A stretch of DNA of 48,893 nucleotides. It comes from Arcobacter sp. GTDB lineage: Bacteria; Campylobacterota; Campylobacteria; Campylobacterales; Arcobacteraceae. The stretch lies in assembly GCA_003252105.1 (NCBI GenBank), contig QKDL01000072.1, positions 1 to 48,893 of the forward strand, read 5' to 3'. The translations under genes and the position numbers were made by a program. The notes beneath the pieces were generated by a model that saw only the letters and a list, made by a program, of their open reading frames with translations, was not told the DNA's origin and did not search any database. This document shows positions 8,132-17,144 of this stretch, piece by piece (the stretch's first letter is position 1; each line of letters begins with the position of its first letter).

Positions 8132-9007
8132 CTACTTATCAAACCTTGTTCGATATTGACACTTTTGACACAGTTCCTCTACTAAAATATTGTTTTTAAA
8201 CCCTTTTTGTATATCTAAAACCTTTTTAGAAGCTAAAATCTCTTTTAATGTTTGTTTTTTTATATCTCCTAAATCAACAACACCATCTTTATCTAAACAA
8301 CAAGGTACAACTTTTCCACCACTTAATATCCCAAAGTGAGAATCTAAACCATAACAAAAACCTGTTTTTGAAACTGTTTCATTTGTTAAACTAGGCCATG
8401 AAAAATACTCATCAAAATTAAAAAATATCATCCTTGCTATTTTTATATTTTTAGGTTTACTATTATAAACCTCATCTAAATCAATATTTGAATTGAACCT
8501 TTTATTTACTGTTTCAAAAACCTCTTTATTAAACTGTTTTGCACTTTGAGATTCATCTAAATTCCAAATTCTTAGATTAACAAAAAAGTGTTGTTTATTT
8601 TCTATTGCATATTCACAAAAATCTAAGATAGGTTCTAAATACTTTTGCAAAGATATTTTATGAGAGTTTGCATTATATGAGTTTAAAGAAAAGTTAATTT
8701 GCCTTATTGCCTTATGCATCAAAGTCTCAAAACTTTTCTTTGACATATTATATGCTGCTGTTGTTAAGTTTACCTCTAAAGAGTTTTCTAAACTAATATC
8801 TAAATATTTTTGCAAATTTGACAAAACCAAAGGATCACCTACTACATGATAAGCTAATTGTTTTGTTATATCTTTAAGTTGTTTATTTATATCCTCAAAA
8901 GTTTCTAAACTCATAGTTTCATTTGCTAAGGTTTTACTAGGACAGAAGCTACACTCAAGATTACAGATATTTGTAATCTCTATATGTACTTTTTTAAACT
9001 TTTTTAT
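8132..9007 (-). CDS. Radical SAM/SPASM-domain protein, apparent ATA start
   Basis: The first ATG in this frame (at 8914) would delete the radical SAM cluster. Reading upstream in the same frame gives KKFKKVHIEITNICNLECSF then CP, containing the CxxxCxxC motif that binds the 4Fe-4S cluster. The frame is open only to a TAA at 9019-9017, and the sole plausible start between is ATA at 9007, preceded at six bases by AAAGG. From there the protein is 291 residues, the usual length. The C-terminal region has SPASM-like cysteines (GFCYG, VPCCLDKDG, CQKCQYR). Such proteins modify peptides or small molecules; the substrate is unknown. Either ATA is used as a start or the original ATG has mutated. Confidence 0.85.
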   Translation of the reverse strand: MKKFKKVHIEITNICNLECSFCPSKTLANETMSLETFEDINKQLKDITKQLAYHVVGDPLVLSNLQKYLDISLENSLEVNLTTAAYNMSKKSFETLMHKAIRQINFSLNSYNANSHKISLQKYLEPILDFCEYAIENKQHFFVNLRIWNLDESQSAKQFNKEVFETVNKRFNSNIDLDEVYNSKPKNIKIARMIFFNFDEYFSWPSLTNETVSKTGFCYGLDSHFGILSGGKVVPCCLDKDGVVDLGDIKKQTLKEILASKKVLDIQKGFKNNILVEELCQKCQYRTRFDK

Positions 9008-9016
9008 ACTAAGCCT

Positions 9017-9556
9017 TTATTTTAAAAGATATGGTAAATCTCTTTTTAAAGATTCTAATAAATCTTCATTTAGAAAAAACCTTGCAAAATCTTGTTGTTG
9101 ATTTTTAAAAGCATAAGCACATACATATCTATTTCTTTTAATTAACTCTACAGTCTCTTCTAAGATAACTTTTAATTCATCATCACCATTTATATAATAT
9201 TCATACATAGATTTTAGTGGTTCTTCATAATTTGTATCTTTAAAAAATACAACATTATCTTCAAGCAACTCAATAACATTTTCTTCATTAGAGGTTATAT
9301 GTAAAAATGCTTCCTTAATATCTTCCATTCTAAGATCAAATTTATATCCAAGAATCAATAACTCTTTTACATTTTCTATACTGTTTTGTTGAAAATAGTA
9401 TTGTAAAAGTAGTTTTAAATAATGCTCTTTTATATCATCTTCATAATTTTCAATATACTCAAAAACATACTCTATATCATCTATTTTACCATCATTGATT
9501 AAATCTTTATGTATAACACCTATTTCGGCTATTATTTCATGTAATCTATCGCTCAT
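9017..9556 (-). CDS. Hypothetical all-helical acidic protein (179 aa)
   Basis: A 179-residue protein, acidic and almost entirely helical by composition, with no membrane segment or Cys motif. Repeating units of about 30 residues (for example NSIENVKELLILGYKFDLRMEDIKEAFLHI) suggest a helical-repeat fold. I chose the ATG at 9556 because GAGGA lies five to six bases before it; an ATG at 9568 in the same frame would use no such site. It overlaps the end of the histidine kinase gene by 11 bases, so the two are co-translated. I do not recognise a family. It could be an accessory of the kinase. Confidence 0.78.
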   Translation of the reverse strand: MSDRLHEIIAEIGVIHKDLINDGKIDDIEYVFEYIENYEDDIKEHYLKLLLQYYFQQNSIENVKELLILGYKFDLRMEDIKEAFLHITSNEENVIELLEDNVVFFKDTNYEEPLKSMYEYYINGDDELKVILEETVELIKRNRYVCAYAFKNQQQDFARFFLNEDLLESLKRDLPYLLK

Positions 9557-11141
9557 TTTTTTCCTCATTTAAAACTAATGGAATCTGTATCTTAAAACAG
9601 GCTCCCTCAAAAACTTGATTTTCATATTCTAAAATATCATTTTTTACTTCTATTTTACCTTGTAAGTGTCCTACTATATTTTGACACATATAAAGACCTA
9701 TACCAGTACCATGATAATTATGTTTTGTAGTAAAATATGGTTCAAAAATTCTATCTATAATATCTTCACTAACTCCACCACCATTATCTTTTATTTTTAT
9801 TACAACATATGCACCTTTTACATAACATTTTATTTCAATAACTCTTTTATACTCTTTATTTATTAATTCATCTACTGCATTGTTTATTATATTTAACATA
9901 ACTTGTAAAAGTTCATTATCATAACTATATAAATCAATACTATCTAACTTCTTAACAAACACAATATCTAAAGCATTAAATCTAGACTTTATAAGTTTAA
10001 TTGATTCTTTAATAATTTTATCTACTTTAAATTTTGATTTCTTTTTATCTGGTTTAAAAAAATTTCTAAAATCATCTATTGTTTTAGATAAATACTGAAT
10101 TTGATCATGAATTTTATTTAAATTCAAAGATAGTTCATCTTTTGAAAGAACATCTGCATCATTTTGAATAATCATACCACTTGATAAAACAGAGATTGCA
10201 GACAAGGGTTGTCTCCATTGATGAGCAATATTTTCTATAATCTCTCCCATTGCAGCCATTTTAGATTGTTTTCTCATTATATTTTCATATTCTATTAACT
10301 CGTTTTTAACTTTTTCAACCTCTTTTTCAAGTGTTTCATTATATCTTCTAAGTTTTTTATTTAATTCCTCTTTTCTTTTCTCTATCTCAACTCTTTCACC
10401 TATATCTCTTGATATTGCTATTATAAAATTTTTACCTAAATACTCTTTTATATGTAAAGAGGTTTCAACAGAGATTCTTTCACCTTTTTTTGTTTTATAT
10501 ATCCCTAAGGTTATTAGCTTTTTCTCTTTTTGTAATTTTTCAAAGACCTCAGGTATATTAATTTTTTGTTCCCCTTCAACAGGTTCTCTAATATCAGAGA
10601 TTTTCATATTATTTAATTCTTCTAAACTATATCCCAACTCTTTACATACAATTTTATTTGCAAATTCAATTTTCTCATTTTCTAAATCTACTAAAAAAAT
10701 CATATCTGAAGAGGAGTTTATCAGTTCAAAATAAAGGTTGATTTTTTCTGTTCTTTCTAATCTATAAGTTATATCTTTAGCATAAGAGATCACATACTCT
10801 TTTCCATCTATTTGTTCAAAACTTGAAACAACTTCTACAGGGAAAAGTTCTCCATCTTTTTTCTTATGTATAGTTTGAATTATATTTGATAAATCAATCT
10901 CTTCATTTTTAAATCGTTCTAAGGCTTTAAGATATTTCTCTTTTGTATTTACATTAGCATCAACATTCCAAAGTTTTAGGTTTTGAAGTTCATCTAAAGT
11001 ATAACCTAAAGACTCTAATGCTTTTTTATTAGCAAAAAGTAAATTTCCTTCTATATCTAACCAATAAATTGCTTGATTTGAAAGATTAAAAGATGATTTC
11101 CAAATTTTAACTAAATTTTCATCAGAAAAGTGATTCATCAA
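9546..11141 (-). CDS. PAS-PAS sensor histidine kinase (soluble)
   Basis: A 531-residue kinase with no membrane helix. Two PAS domains (about 12-130 and 133-255) are followed by a coiled coil, an H-box NIAHQWRQPL with H307, and an ATPase domain with N box (NIINNAVDEL), G1 (KDNGGGV) and G2 (GTGIGLYMCQNI). It senses a cytoplasmic signal, perhaps redox or a ligand bound by PAS. No response regulator is adjacent in the same operon; the following genes are the 179-aa helical protein and the radical SAM protein, so it is an orphan kinase here. Its catalytic half is closely related to that of the Cache kinase at 4975. Confidence 0.92.
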   Translation of the reverse strand: MMNHFSDENLVKIWKSSFNLSNQAIYWLDIEGNLLFANKKALESLGYTLDELQNLKLWNVDANVNTKEKYLKALERFKNEEIDLSNIIQTIHKKKDGELFPVEVVSSFEQIDGKEYVISYAKDITYRLERTEKINLYFELINSSSDMIFLVDLENEKIEFANKIVCKELGYSLEELNNMKISDIREPVEGEQKINIPEVFEKLQKEKKLITLGIYKTKKGERISVETSLHIKEYLGKNFIIAISRDIGERVEIEKRKEELNKKLRRYNETLEKEVEKVKNELIEYENIMRKQSKMAAMGEIIENIAHQWRQPLSAISVLSSGMIIQNDADVLSKDELSLNLNKIHDQIQYLSKTIDDFRNFFKPDKKKSKFKVDKIIKESIKLIKSRFNALDIVFVKKLDSIDLYSYDNELLQVMLNIINNAVDELINKEYKRVIEIKCYVKGAYVVIKIKDNGGGVSEDIIDRIFEPYFTTKHNYHGTGIGLYMCQNIVGHLQGKIEVKNDILEYENQVFEGACFKIQIPLVLNEEKNER

Positions 11142-11208
11142 AGCTTCTTTTATTTATAATTTTGATAGATTTTATTTAACTTCAAATTAAAAGTAGTTAA
11201 AGAAGTTC

Positions 11209-11229
11209 TTATAATATTTTATATTATAA
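11209..11229. promoter_or_regulatory. Perfect 9-3-9 AT palindrome before the Nudix gene
   Basis: TTATAATAT-TTT-ATATTATAA is a perfect inverted repeat 19 bases before the Nudix start and between it and the divergent PAS kinase. It contains TATAAT in both directions, so it may serve as a divergent -10 region or as an operator. AT-richness raises the chance of coincidence. Confidence 0.35.
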
Positions 11230-11248
11230 ATAATATTTAGGAAATATA

Positions 11249-11659
11249 ATGATAAAAACCCCAAATCTTAGTACCGATGGTATAATCAAACTTTTTGATA
11301 AAAATGAAAACTTTAAAGGTATAGTTCTAATTGAACGATTAAATAAACCCTATGGTTTAGCACTTCCTGGTGGCTTTGTAGATATTGGAGAAAAAGTTGA
11401 AGATGCTTTAATACGAGAGATGAAAGAGGAAACAAATCTTGATGTTAAAATTGAATCTTTATTAAATATCTATTCAGATCCAAAAAGAGATCCAAGATTT
11501 CATACAGCTTCAGTTGTATATATTTGTAAAGCATATGGAGTTCCAAAAGCACAAGATGATGCAAAAGAGATATTTGTATATAAGTTAGATGAAATCCCTT
11601 TAGATAAGTTGGTTTTTGATCATAAAGAGATTGTAACGGATTTTTTAAAGACTATATAG
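11249..11659 (+). CDS. Nudix hydrolase
   Basis: A 136-residue Nudix protein. The Nudix box runs from [20 protein letters not shown] to ETNLD and fits Gx5Ex7REUxEExGU, with the metal-binding RExxEE intact (the usual Gly before the final hydrophobic residue is Asn). Members hydrolyse nucleoside diphosphate derivatives such as ADP-ribose or oxidised dNTPs; the exact substrate cannot be read. A good AGGAAA ribosome-binding site precedes the ATG. It is convergent with the GGDEF gene, overlapping it by eight bases. Confidence 0.92.
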   Translation: MIKTPNLSTDGIIKLFDKNENFKGIVLIERLNKPYGLALPGGFVDIGEKVEDALIREMKEETNLDVKIESLLNIYSDPKRDPRFHTASVVYICKAYGVPKAQDDAKEIFVYKLDEIPLDKLVFDHKEIVTDFLKTI

Positions 11660-13259
11660 TCTCTACTCTATTTTTTCCTAATTTTTTTGCTTTATATAAT
11701 GCCCTATCAGCTTTTTCAACTAAAAATTCGATATTTTCATCTTTTTTTATTGTTCCTACTCCAAAACTTGCCGTTTGTGCACCAATATATTTAAAATCAA
11801 ATTTTTCAATTGCAGATCTTACTTTTTCAGCTAGCATTATTGCCCCCTTTTCATCTGTATAAGGACATATAATAACAAACTCTTCACCACCCCATCTACA
11901 AAGACTATCTACTTCTCGAATAGTATCTTTTACAATTGTTGATATCTCTATTAAAACCTTATCCCCCACATTATGCCCATAAGTATCATTTACTATTTTA
12001 AAATTATCTAAATCAATAAAAATAATACTAAAATCTTTTTTGAATCTTTTCCAAATAGAGAATTGATACTCCATAATCTCATCAAATTTTCTTCTATTGT
12101 GTACACCTGTTAAAGTATCTGTCAAAGATAACTCTTCAACTTTCTTTTTATCTGTTATATCAAATCTAACTGATTGATACCCCATAACTTTTCCAAAACC
12201 ATCATAAATAGGCTCTATTTTTACACTAACCCAGTAAAAGTCACCACTTTTTTTCCTATTTTTAATCTCTCCAGCCCATGCTTTTTGTTCTTTTAATGTT
12301 TTCCACATCTTTGCATATAAAGATGATGGCATATCTGGGTGTCTAATAATATTATGTGATTTTCCTATTAACTCTTCTTTACTATATCCACTTATATTAC
12401 AAAAAGCATCACTCGCATATACTATAATCCCTTCTAGATTTGTAATAGAGATCAAAACATACTTATCAACAGTTTCAACATAAGTATCAAGTCTTTTTTT
12501 CTGTTTTAGAATTTTCATCATACTTAAAATATTTGTATTAAATTGCTCTTTATCAATGGGTTCAACTATAAAATCAATTACTCCACTTTTATAAAACTTT
12601 CCTCTTATCTCTTTTATTTCATGTTCATCACTTTTATTTTGTGCTCCACCGAAAACAACAACATCTTTATAATCAATATTTTGTTTAATCTCTCTACACA
12701 ACTCTATTCCACTTCCACCATTTAAATCTTCATCAATATAAACAAGTTTTATATTTTCATCTTTACTTAAAATGCTTCTGGCTTCTTCATATGTGGTAGC
12801 TAAAATAGGTTCAAATAACAAAGAGTGAAAAATTTGTACTAAAGATTCAAGCTTTTTTACAGCTTTATTATCAAAACAGATTAATACTTTTTTCCCATTA
12901 AAATACTCTAAACCTTGTAATAAATCAGCAAGATAAAATTTTCCTGCGTAGTTATTGTCTATAACATAATCAATAATTGGATATTTAATAAGTTCATTAT
13001 ATTTTTGAGATGTAAGTTCATCTACAGTAGCAATTGTAGGTATATTTTTTTCTAAAATATACTCTATTAGTTTTTTCCCATTTGTATCATATGTATCAAA
13101 GTCAACTATAGCAGCAAAGAACACTTCCTCTTCTAAATGTTCTAAAATTTGTTCTAAAGATAAAGCTAAAATAAATTGAAATCTTCTATCTTTTATCCTC
13201 TCTTGCAAAAAAGCTACAAGTTTTACATCACTATCAGATACTAATATTTTATGGGTCAA
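11652..13259 (-). CDS. REC-REC-PAS-GGDEF diguanylate cyclase
   Basis: A 535-residue protein. Receiver 1 (about 1-115) keeps the acidic site (VDFD); receiver 2 (about 128-250) keeps YIDED but has EPI in place of the conserved Lys-Pro. A PAS domain (about 265-370) follows, then a GGDEF domain (about 375-535). The active-site motif is GGEEF at 457-461 with the start signature [13 protein letters not shown], and an inhibitory I-site RxxD (REVD, 448-451) lies five residues upstream. It should make cyclic di-GMP with product inhibition. The partner kinase is unknown; the PAS-PAS kinase nearby is a candidate. Confidence 0.94.
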   Translation of the reverse strand: MTHKILVSDSDVKLVAFLQERIKDRRFQFILALSLEQILEHLEEEVFFAAIVDFDTYDTNGKKLIEYILEKNIPTIATVDELTSQKYNELIKYPIIDYVIDNNYAGKFYLADLLQGLEYFNGKKVLICFDNKAVKKLESLVQIFHSLLFEPILATTYEEARSILSKDENIKLVYIDEDLNGGSGIELCREIKQNIDYKDVVVFGGAQNKSDEHEIKEIRGKFYKSGVIDFIVEPIDKEQFNTNILSMMKILKQKKRLDTYVETVDKYVLISITNLEGIIVYASDAFCNISGYSKEELIGKSHNIIRHPDMPSSLYAKMWKTLKEQKAWAGEIKNRKKSGDFYWVSVKIEPIYDGFGKVMGYQSVRFDITDKKKVEELSLTDTLTGVHNRRKFDEIMEYQFSIWKRFKKDFSIIFIDLDNFKIVNDTYGHNVGDKVLIEISTIVKDTIREVDSLCRWGGEEFVIICPYTDEKGAIMLAEKVRSAIEKFDFKYIGAQTASFGVGTIKKDENIEFLVEKADRALYKAKKLGKNRVETI

Positions 13260-13346
13260 ATCTCATCCTTAGGTTTAGTATATTAATAATATTATTATCT
13301 CATTATTTTTAATAAATATATATTAAGTCTAAATACTCAAATTCAA

Positions 13347-13946
13347 TTACAATAAACCAAAAGTTTTAAGTAAGATTCTTGTACTACCAGATACTATAGA
13401 TTGCTCTGCTCTAAAAGTCATATCTGACATTTGTTTTAATAAATCAAACAACTCATCATATTCATATTTTGGGTAATCACTTTGTAATGCAAGTTTATTA
13501 TAATCAGTATCCATCATCCCTTTATTTGTCCAATTTTTTACAGAATCATGAGAAATAGAATATGCAAAATTTACAAGTTTATTATCAGATTCTTTTGCAT
13601 TTAATATAACACCTTTTATCTCTTTATCATTTAATATATTTATAAAATCATCAGTTAAACTATCTGATTCAATAACTATGGGTAAATCTTCAACTAAATT
13701 CAAATCTGCTATTTGTGTAATTTTAATAGCAACACAATTTTCATCTTTTTCATCAATAAGCTCAATAGGAATTGAATATTTAAACCTTTCACATTCAGAA
13801 GATATATCTTGAACTTTTGTTAATTCCTCTTTTGTTTTTGGATTAATCAAAAAATATTCAATTCTAGAATCTTCTATAAAATCATCTAACTCCTCTAAAA
13901 ACTCTTCATTTATACCTTCAAGCTTTATATTCAAATCAAAAATCAT
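13347..13946 (-). CDS. Hypothetical acidic cytoplasmic protein (199 aa)
   Basis: A 199-residue protein, rich in Asp/Glu, without signal peptide, membrane helix or metal motif. The N-terminal half looks beta/alpha (FDLNIKLEGINEEFLEELDD), and the C-terminal part ends with a conserved-looking stretch (MSDMTFRAEQSIVSGSTRILLKT). I do not recognise a family. It stands alone between two cyclic di-GMP genes and follows an AAGGAA ribosome-binding site. No function is proposed. Confidence 0.75.
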   Translation of the reverse strand: MIFDLNIKLEGINEEFLEELDDFIEDSRIEYFLINPKTKEELTKVQDISSECERFKYSIPIELIDEKDENCVAIKITQIADLNLVEDLPIVIESDSLTDDFINILNDKEIKGVILNAKESDNKLVNFAYSISHDSVKNWTNKGMMDTDYNKLALQSDYPKYEYDELFDLLKQMSDMTFRAEQSIVSGSTRILLKTFGLL

Positions 13947-14143
13947 CTAATTCCTTTATTTTAGTAGAGTTAAAATATCAAGCATTTATTATTCCTTTTA
14001 TACGATATATATAAAAATAAATATAACATTTTTGCCTAGTGTAACTATCAGATACTATTTTAAATATTATTTTATATTAATATTGAAATATTCTAAATAA
14101 TTTTCATACTAGAACCTATGGACTTAAATAGCCATAGAAATTG

Positions 14144-14152
14144 TGTTATAAT
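14144..14152 (+). promoter_or_regulatory. Extended -10 promoter for the EAL protein
   Basis: TGTTATAAT is a perfect extended -10 element (TGn plus TATAAT), 46 bases before the ATG at 14199. Campylobacterota housekeeping promoters rely mainly on an extended -10 rather than a -35. A 6-bp inverted repeat (CTATGG at 14116-14121, CCATAG at 14132-14137) lies just upstream. Confidence 0.55.
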
Positions 14153-14198
14153 GAATAGTTTTTGAAAAACAAATACCCTCAAAAGAGATAAATATAAT

Positions 14199-15827
14199 AT
14201 GAAATATAATATATTATTAGTAGAGAAATATAACAATGCACTTAATATTGAAAATGAATTAAAAAATATAGATGATAAGTCTATTACTATTGCAGATAAC
14301 TTAAATACAATTACATTAACATTACAAGAAAACAATATCCATATTATAATAATAAATACAAAAATTTTAGAACTAAAAGATTTAGCTAATCTATTTTCAC
14401 AAATAAAAATAGATTTTATCCATATTCCTATACTTGTTTTAAATGATTCATCAAATAAAAATGACAATGAAACACCCCTTTTAATTTTTGATTATATAGA
14501 TTATAAAAAAGATAAAAAACTAATTTATAACAAAATAAAATTTTGTCAACATCTACATAAAAGAGAATTTGAACATGAAAAAAAATTAAAAAAACTTTTA
14601 TATATAGATAATCTTACACAACTTCCAAATAGAGTAAAACTTATAAAAGATATACAAGATGCAGAAATAGGAATCACTGGTTTAGCTGTAATAGATATAA
14701 AATCATTCAAAGAGATAAATGACTTTTTTGGAAATAAAATTGGAGACCAAGTTTTAAAAGCTGTTGTAAAAATCATAAATAGTGTAATAAAATTTGTAGA
14801 ATCAAAAGTTACTTTATACAAATTTTCTGCTGACGTTTTTTGTATCTCAAACCATGGTCTATCCCATCAAGACTTTGAAAATATTATAGTTTATGTTTTA
14901 GGTGGAATAAAATCAGAAATTATAAAAGAAGATGAATATGAAATAGATGTTAATGCAATAGCAGGAATCACATTTTCCCCTAAAAAAAATAAACTTATCA
15001 CCGCCGATTTAGCTTTACAAGCTGCAAAAAAACAAAACAAAGACTATATTGTATTTTATGAAGAGTTAGATGATTTAAGAGAATATGAAAATAATATGTT
15101 ATGGACAAAAAAACTTAAAAATGCCCTTGATAAAGACAATATAATTGTCTATTATCAACCTTTAGTTAATAATGAAACTAAAAAAGTAGATAAATATGAG
15201 TGTTTAGTTAGGTTATATGATGAAGATGAAGACAAAGTTGTTGCTCCATTTTTCTTTTTAAATGTATCTAAAAAGGCAAACCTTTATACAAGTATCACAA
15301 AAATAGTTATTGATAAATCTTTTAAAGAGTTTGAAAACTTAGATTTTGAATTTTCTATAAATGTATCCTATGAAGATATAGCAGATAAAAATTTTTTAAT
15401 TTTTATAGAAAATAGACTAAAAAGATATAAAGTTGCCCAAAGAGTTGTTTGGGAAATCCTTGAAGATGAAAGTATAAAAGATTATGAAGTTTTAATCAAC
15501 TTTATAAATGAAGTAAAAAAAATGGGTTGTAAAATTGCAATAGATGATTTTGGTAGTGGTTATTCAAATTTTGAACATATTTTAAAAATGAATGTTGACT
15601 ACCTAAAAATAGATGCTTCTTTGATAAAACATATTGTTACAGATAAAAATAGTTTCAATGTAGTAAAAACTGTGGTTGATTTTGCAAAAAGTCTAGGGAT
15701 TAAAACAATTGCAGAATATGTAGAAAATGAAGATATTTTTAATATTTCAAGAGATTTAAAAATAAATTTCTCTCAAGGATACTATTTCTCTGCTCCAATC
15801 GCAAAACCAGAATTAGAACAGTTTTAA
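14199..15827 (+). CDS. Degenerate GGDEF plus EAL phosphodiesterase with REC-like N-terminus
   Basis: A 542-residue protein. Residues about 1-120 resemble a receiver domain lacking a clear phosphorylation site. The GGDEF domain (about 135-290) keeps DNLTQLPNR but its active-site motif is SADVF (210-214), so it cannot be a normal cyclase. The EAL domain (about 300-542) keeps the catalytic signature: ECL with E334, DDFGSG (D449, D450), LKIDASLI and KTIAEYVE. It is therefore expected to hydrolyse cyclic di-GMP, possibly with GTP binding at the dead GGDEF domain as a regulatory input. It opposes the cyclase at 11652. It is a single-gene unit with its own promoter. Confidence 0.9.
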   Translation: MKYNILLVEKYNNALNIENELKNIDDKSITIADNLNTITLTLQENNIHIIIINTKILELKDLANLFSQIKIDFIHIPILVLNDSSNKNDNETPLLIFDYIDYKKDKKLIYNKIKFCQHLHKREFEHEKKLKKLLYIDNLTQLPNRVKLIKDIQDAEIGITGLAVIDIKSFKEINDFFGNKIGDQVLKAVVKIINSVIKFVESKVTLYKFSADVFCISNHGLSHQDFENIIVYVLGGIKSEIIKEDEYEIDVNAIAGITFSPKKNKLITADLALQAAKKQNKDYIVFYEELDDLREYENNMLWTKKLKNALDKDNIIVYYQPLVNNETKKVDKYECLVRLYDEDEDKVVAPFFFLNVSKKANLYTSITKIVIDKSFKEFENLDFEFSINVSYEDIADKNFLIFIENRLKRYKVAQRVVWEILEDESIKDYEVLINFINEVKKMGCKIAIDDFGSGYSNFEHILKMNVDYLKIDASLIKHIVTDKNSFNVVKTVVDFAKSLGIKTIAEYVENEDIFNISRDLKINFSQGYYFSAPIAKPELEQF

Positions 15828-15836
15828 TACATCATA

Positions 15837-16019
15837 TTAAAATGGGATAGCTGTATCAATCGCATCACCTGTTGTTGTGATGCTATCTCCAACGATATCA
15901 GGAGTTACAACATTAACCACTGCACCAGTAACTCTAAAAGGTAAAGCAACAGCATCTCCAACAATACATCCATTAAATGTTATTGCTATAAATATTCCTA
16001 TCAGAAAATACTTAATCAT
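15837..16019 (-). CDS. Small lipoprotein (60 aa)
   Basis: A 60-residue protein with a lipoprotein signal peptide: basic start, hydrophobic core (YFLIGIFIAI) and lipobox FNGC with acceptor C18. The mature part (CIVGDAVALPFRVTGAVVNV) has the repeated small/Val pattern of a family of short lipoproteins found beside other genes in Proteobacteria. It ends in a series of Asp-rich turns. It lies after the tRNA cluster and is convergent with the EAL gene, nine bases away. Function unknown. Confidence 0.8.
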   Translation of the reverse strand: MIKYFLIGIFIAITFNGCIVGDAVALPFRVTGAVVNVVTPDIVGDSITTTGDAIDTAIPF

Positions 16020-16064
16020 ATTTCAAACTCTTTTTATTTGATTTTTATCTTGATTGTAAAAAAG

Positions 16065-16141
<77 letters not shown>

Positions 16142-16164
16142 ATAAAGTTTATTCACCCAGAAAG

Positions 16165-16241
16165 TGGTGGGTCATGAAGGACTCGAACCTTCGACCACTC
16201 GGTTATGAGCCGAGTGCTCTAACCAGCTGAGCTAATGACCC
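16165..16241 (-). tRNA. tRNA-Met (CAT)
   Basis: A complete cloverleaf on the minus strand: acceptor GGGTCAT/ATGACCC, anticodon stem CTCGG/CCGAG with loop CTCATAA giving CAT, T-loop GTTCGAGTC, discriminator A and encoded CCA. The paired first base and lack of three anticodon-stem GC pairs of the initiator type indicate an elongator Met tRNA; a tRNA-Ile read through lysidine (also CAT) cannot be excluded by eye. Confidence 0.9.
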
Positions 16242-16264
16242 TACTGGTAAACAAACTTTAAAAA

Positions 16265-16355
16265 TGGCGGACAAGGAGGGATTCGAACCCTCGGTACCGT
16301 TGCCAGTACGCATCCTTAGCAGGGATGTGGTTTCAGCCAACTCACCCACTTGTCC
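16265..16355 (-). tRNA. tRNA-Ser (GCT)
   Basis: A 91-base class II tRNA on the minus strand with a long variable arm (GCGTACTGGCAACGGTACC region). Acceptor GGACAAG/CTTGTCC, anticodon stem CATCC/GGATG with loop CTGCTAA giving GCT, discriminator G and encoded CCA. Confidence 0.95.
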
Positions 16356-16432
16356 TCTTGATTTTGGGATGTAATTTTACTTATTTTGTACTTAAATATA
16401 TCTTAATTTTTTACATTTTTGAAAGAAATATC

Positions 16433-16465
16433 AAATAGTAGAAAATTATATACTTTCTACTATTT
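16433..16465 (-). terminator. Probable terminator of the ribH-nusB-pyrF operon
   Basis: A 12-bp perfect stem (AAATAGTAGAAA at 16433-16444 with TTTCTACTATTT at 16454-16465) and a nine-base loop spans the pyrF stop codon. On the minus strand it is followed by a T-rich but interrupted tract, so termination may be partial and reading into the tRNA genes is possible. Confidence 0.5.
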
Positions 16466-17141
16466 TTTTCACTATCTCTTTTGGATTTGAAGCTTTATAA
16501 ATTGGTCTTCCAACTACAATAAAATCCACTAAGTTTTCTTTTGAAAAGTTTATATCTGCAACTCTTTTTTGATCCCCTGCATCTTCACCAAATGGTCTAA
16601 TACCTGGACATAAAGTTATAAACTCTTTTGAAGTATTGTTTTTAATATCCATACTTTCAAATGCAGAACAAACAACTCCATCAACACCTGATGTATAAGT
16701 ATCAACTGCTAGTTTTGTTGCTTTTGTTTGGATATCTTCATTATAAATATGCTTAAATTCATCATTGTCAAATGAAGTTAAAGCAGTAACAGCAATAACC
16801 AAAGGTTTATTTGGAATATCTTTGATTCTAGTCATAACTTCACTCATAGCTCTTTTCCCTGCACTTGCGTGAAGATTAAACATATCTACAAGACCAAACT
16901 GAGCTATCTCTTGTGCAGCATCTGCCATAGTATTTGGGATATCATAAAGTTTCAAGTCAAGAAAAATTTTAAAATTTGGATTTATCTTTTTTAATTCTTC
17001 TAAAAAAGGTTTTCCATCTCTAATATAACTTCTAAAACCAACTTTTAACCAAACATCAAAATCTTTTATTTGTTCTACTAAAACTAAATTCTCTTTTGCG
17101 CTTGGTAAATCCAAAGATACACAAAGTTTCATTGAACTCAT
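16446..17141 (-). CDS. pyrF: Orotidine 5'-phosphate decarboxylase
   Basis: A 231-residue PyrF of normal length, catalysing OMP to UMP, the last step of pyrimidine synthesis. The active-site signature is FLDLKLYDIPNTM (DxKxxDIPnT) with the catalytic Lys. The phosphate-binding end is CPGIRPFGEDAGDQKR and VDFIVVGRPIYKASNP. It is three bases from nusB and shares the ribH-nusB-pyrF gene order known in Campylobacter. A second Met (MKLCVS, three residues in) is an alternative start. Confidence 0.97.
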   Translation of the reverse strand: MSSMKLCVSLDLPSAKENLVLVEQIKDFDVWLKVGFRSYIRDGKPFLEELKKINPNFKIFLDLKLYDIPNTMADAAQEIAQFGLVDMFNLHASAGKRAMSEVMTRIKDIPNKPLVIAVTALTSFDNDEFKHIYNEDIQTKATKLAVDTYTSGVDGVVCSAFESMDIKNNTSKEFITLCPGIRPFGEDAGDQKRVADINFSKENLVDFIVVGRPIYKASNPKEIVKKIVESI

Positions 17142-17144
17142 AAA

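Noticed and set aside
13947-14198. Small gene or RNA in the 252-base gap before the EAL gene
   Set aside because: No frame with a ribosome-binding site longer than about 25 codons and no GC-rich structured element; only the promoter was supportable.
14093-14467. Minus-strand 124-codon frame over the EAL gene promoter and start
   Set aside because: Overlaps the extended -10 region and the receiver-like start; no ribosome-binding site and AT-driven composition.
14541-14600. A-rich runs that might be phase-variable tracts
   Set aside because: Such A/T runs are common at this base composition, and no G or C homopolymer of eight or more, the usual switch in Campylobacterota, was seen in the window.
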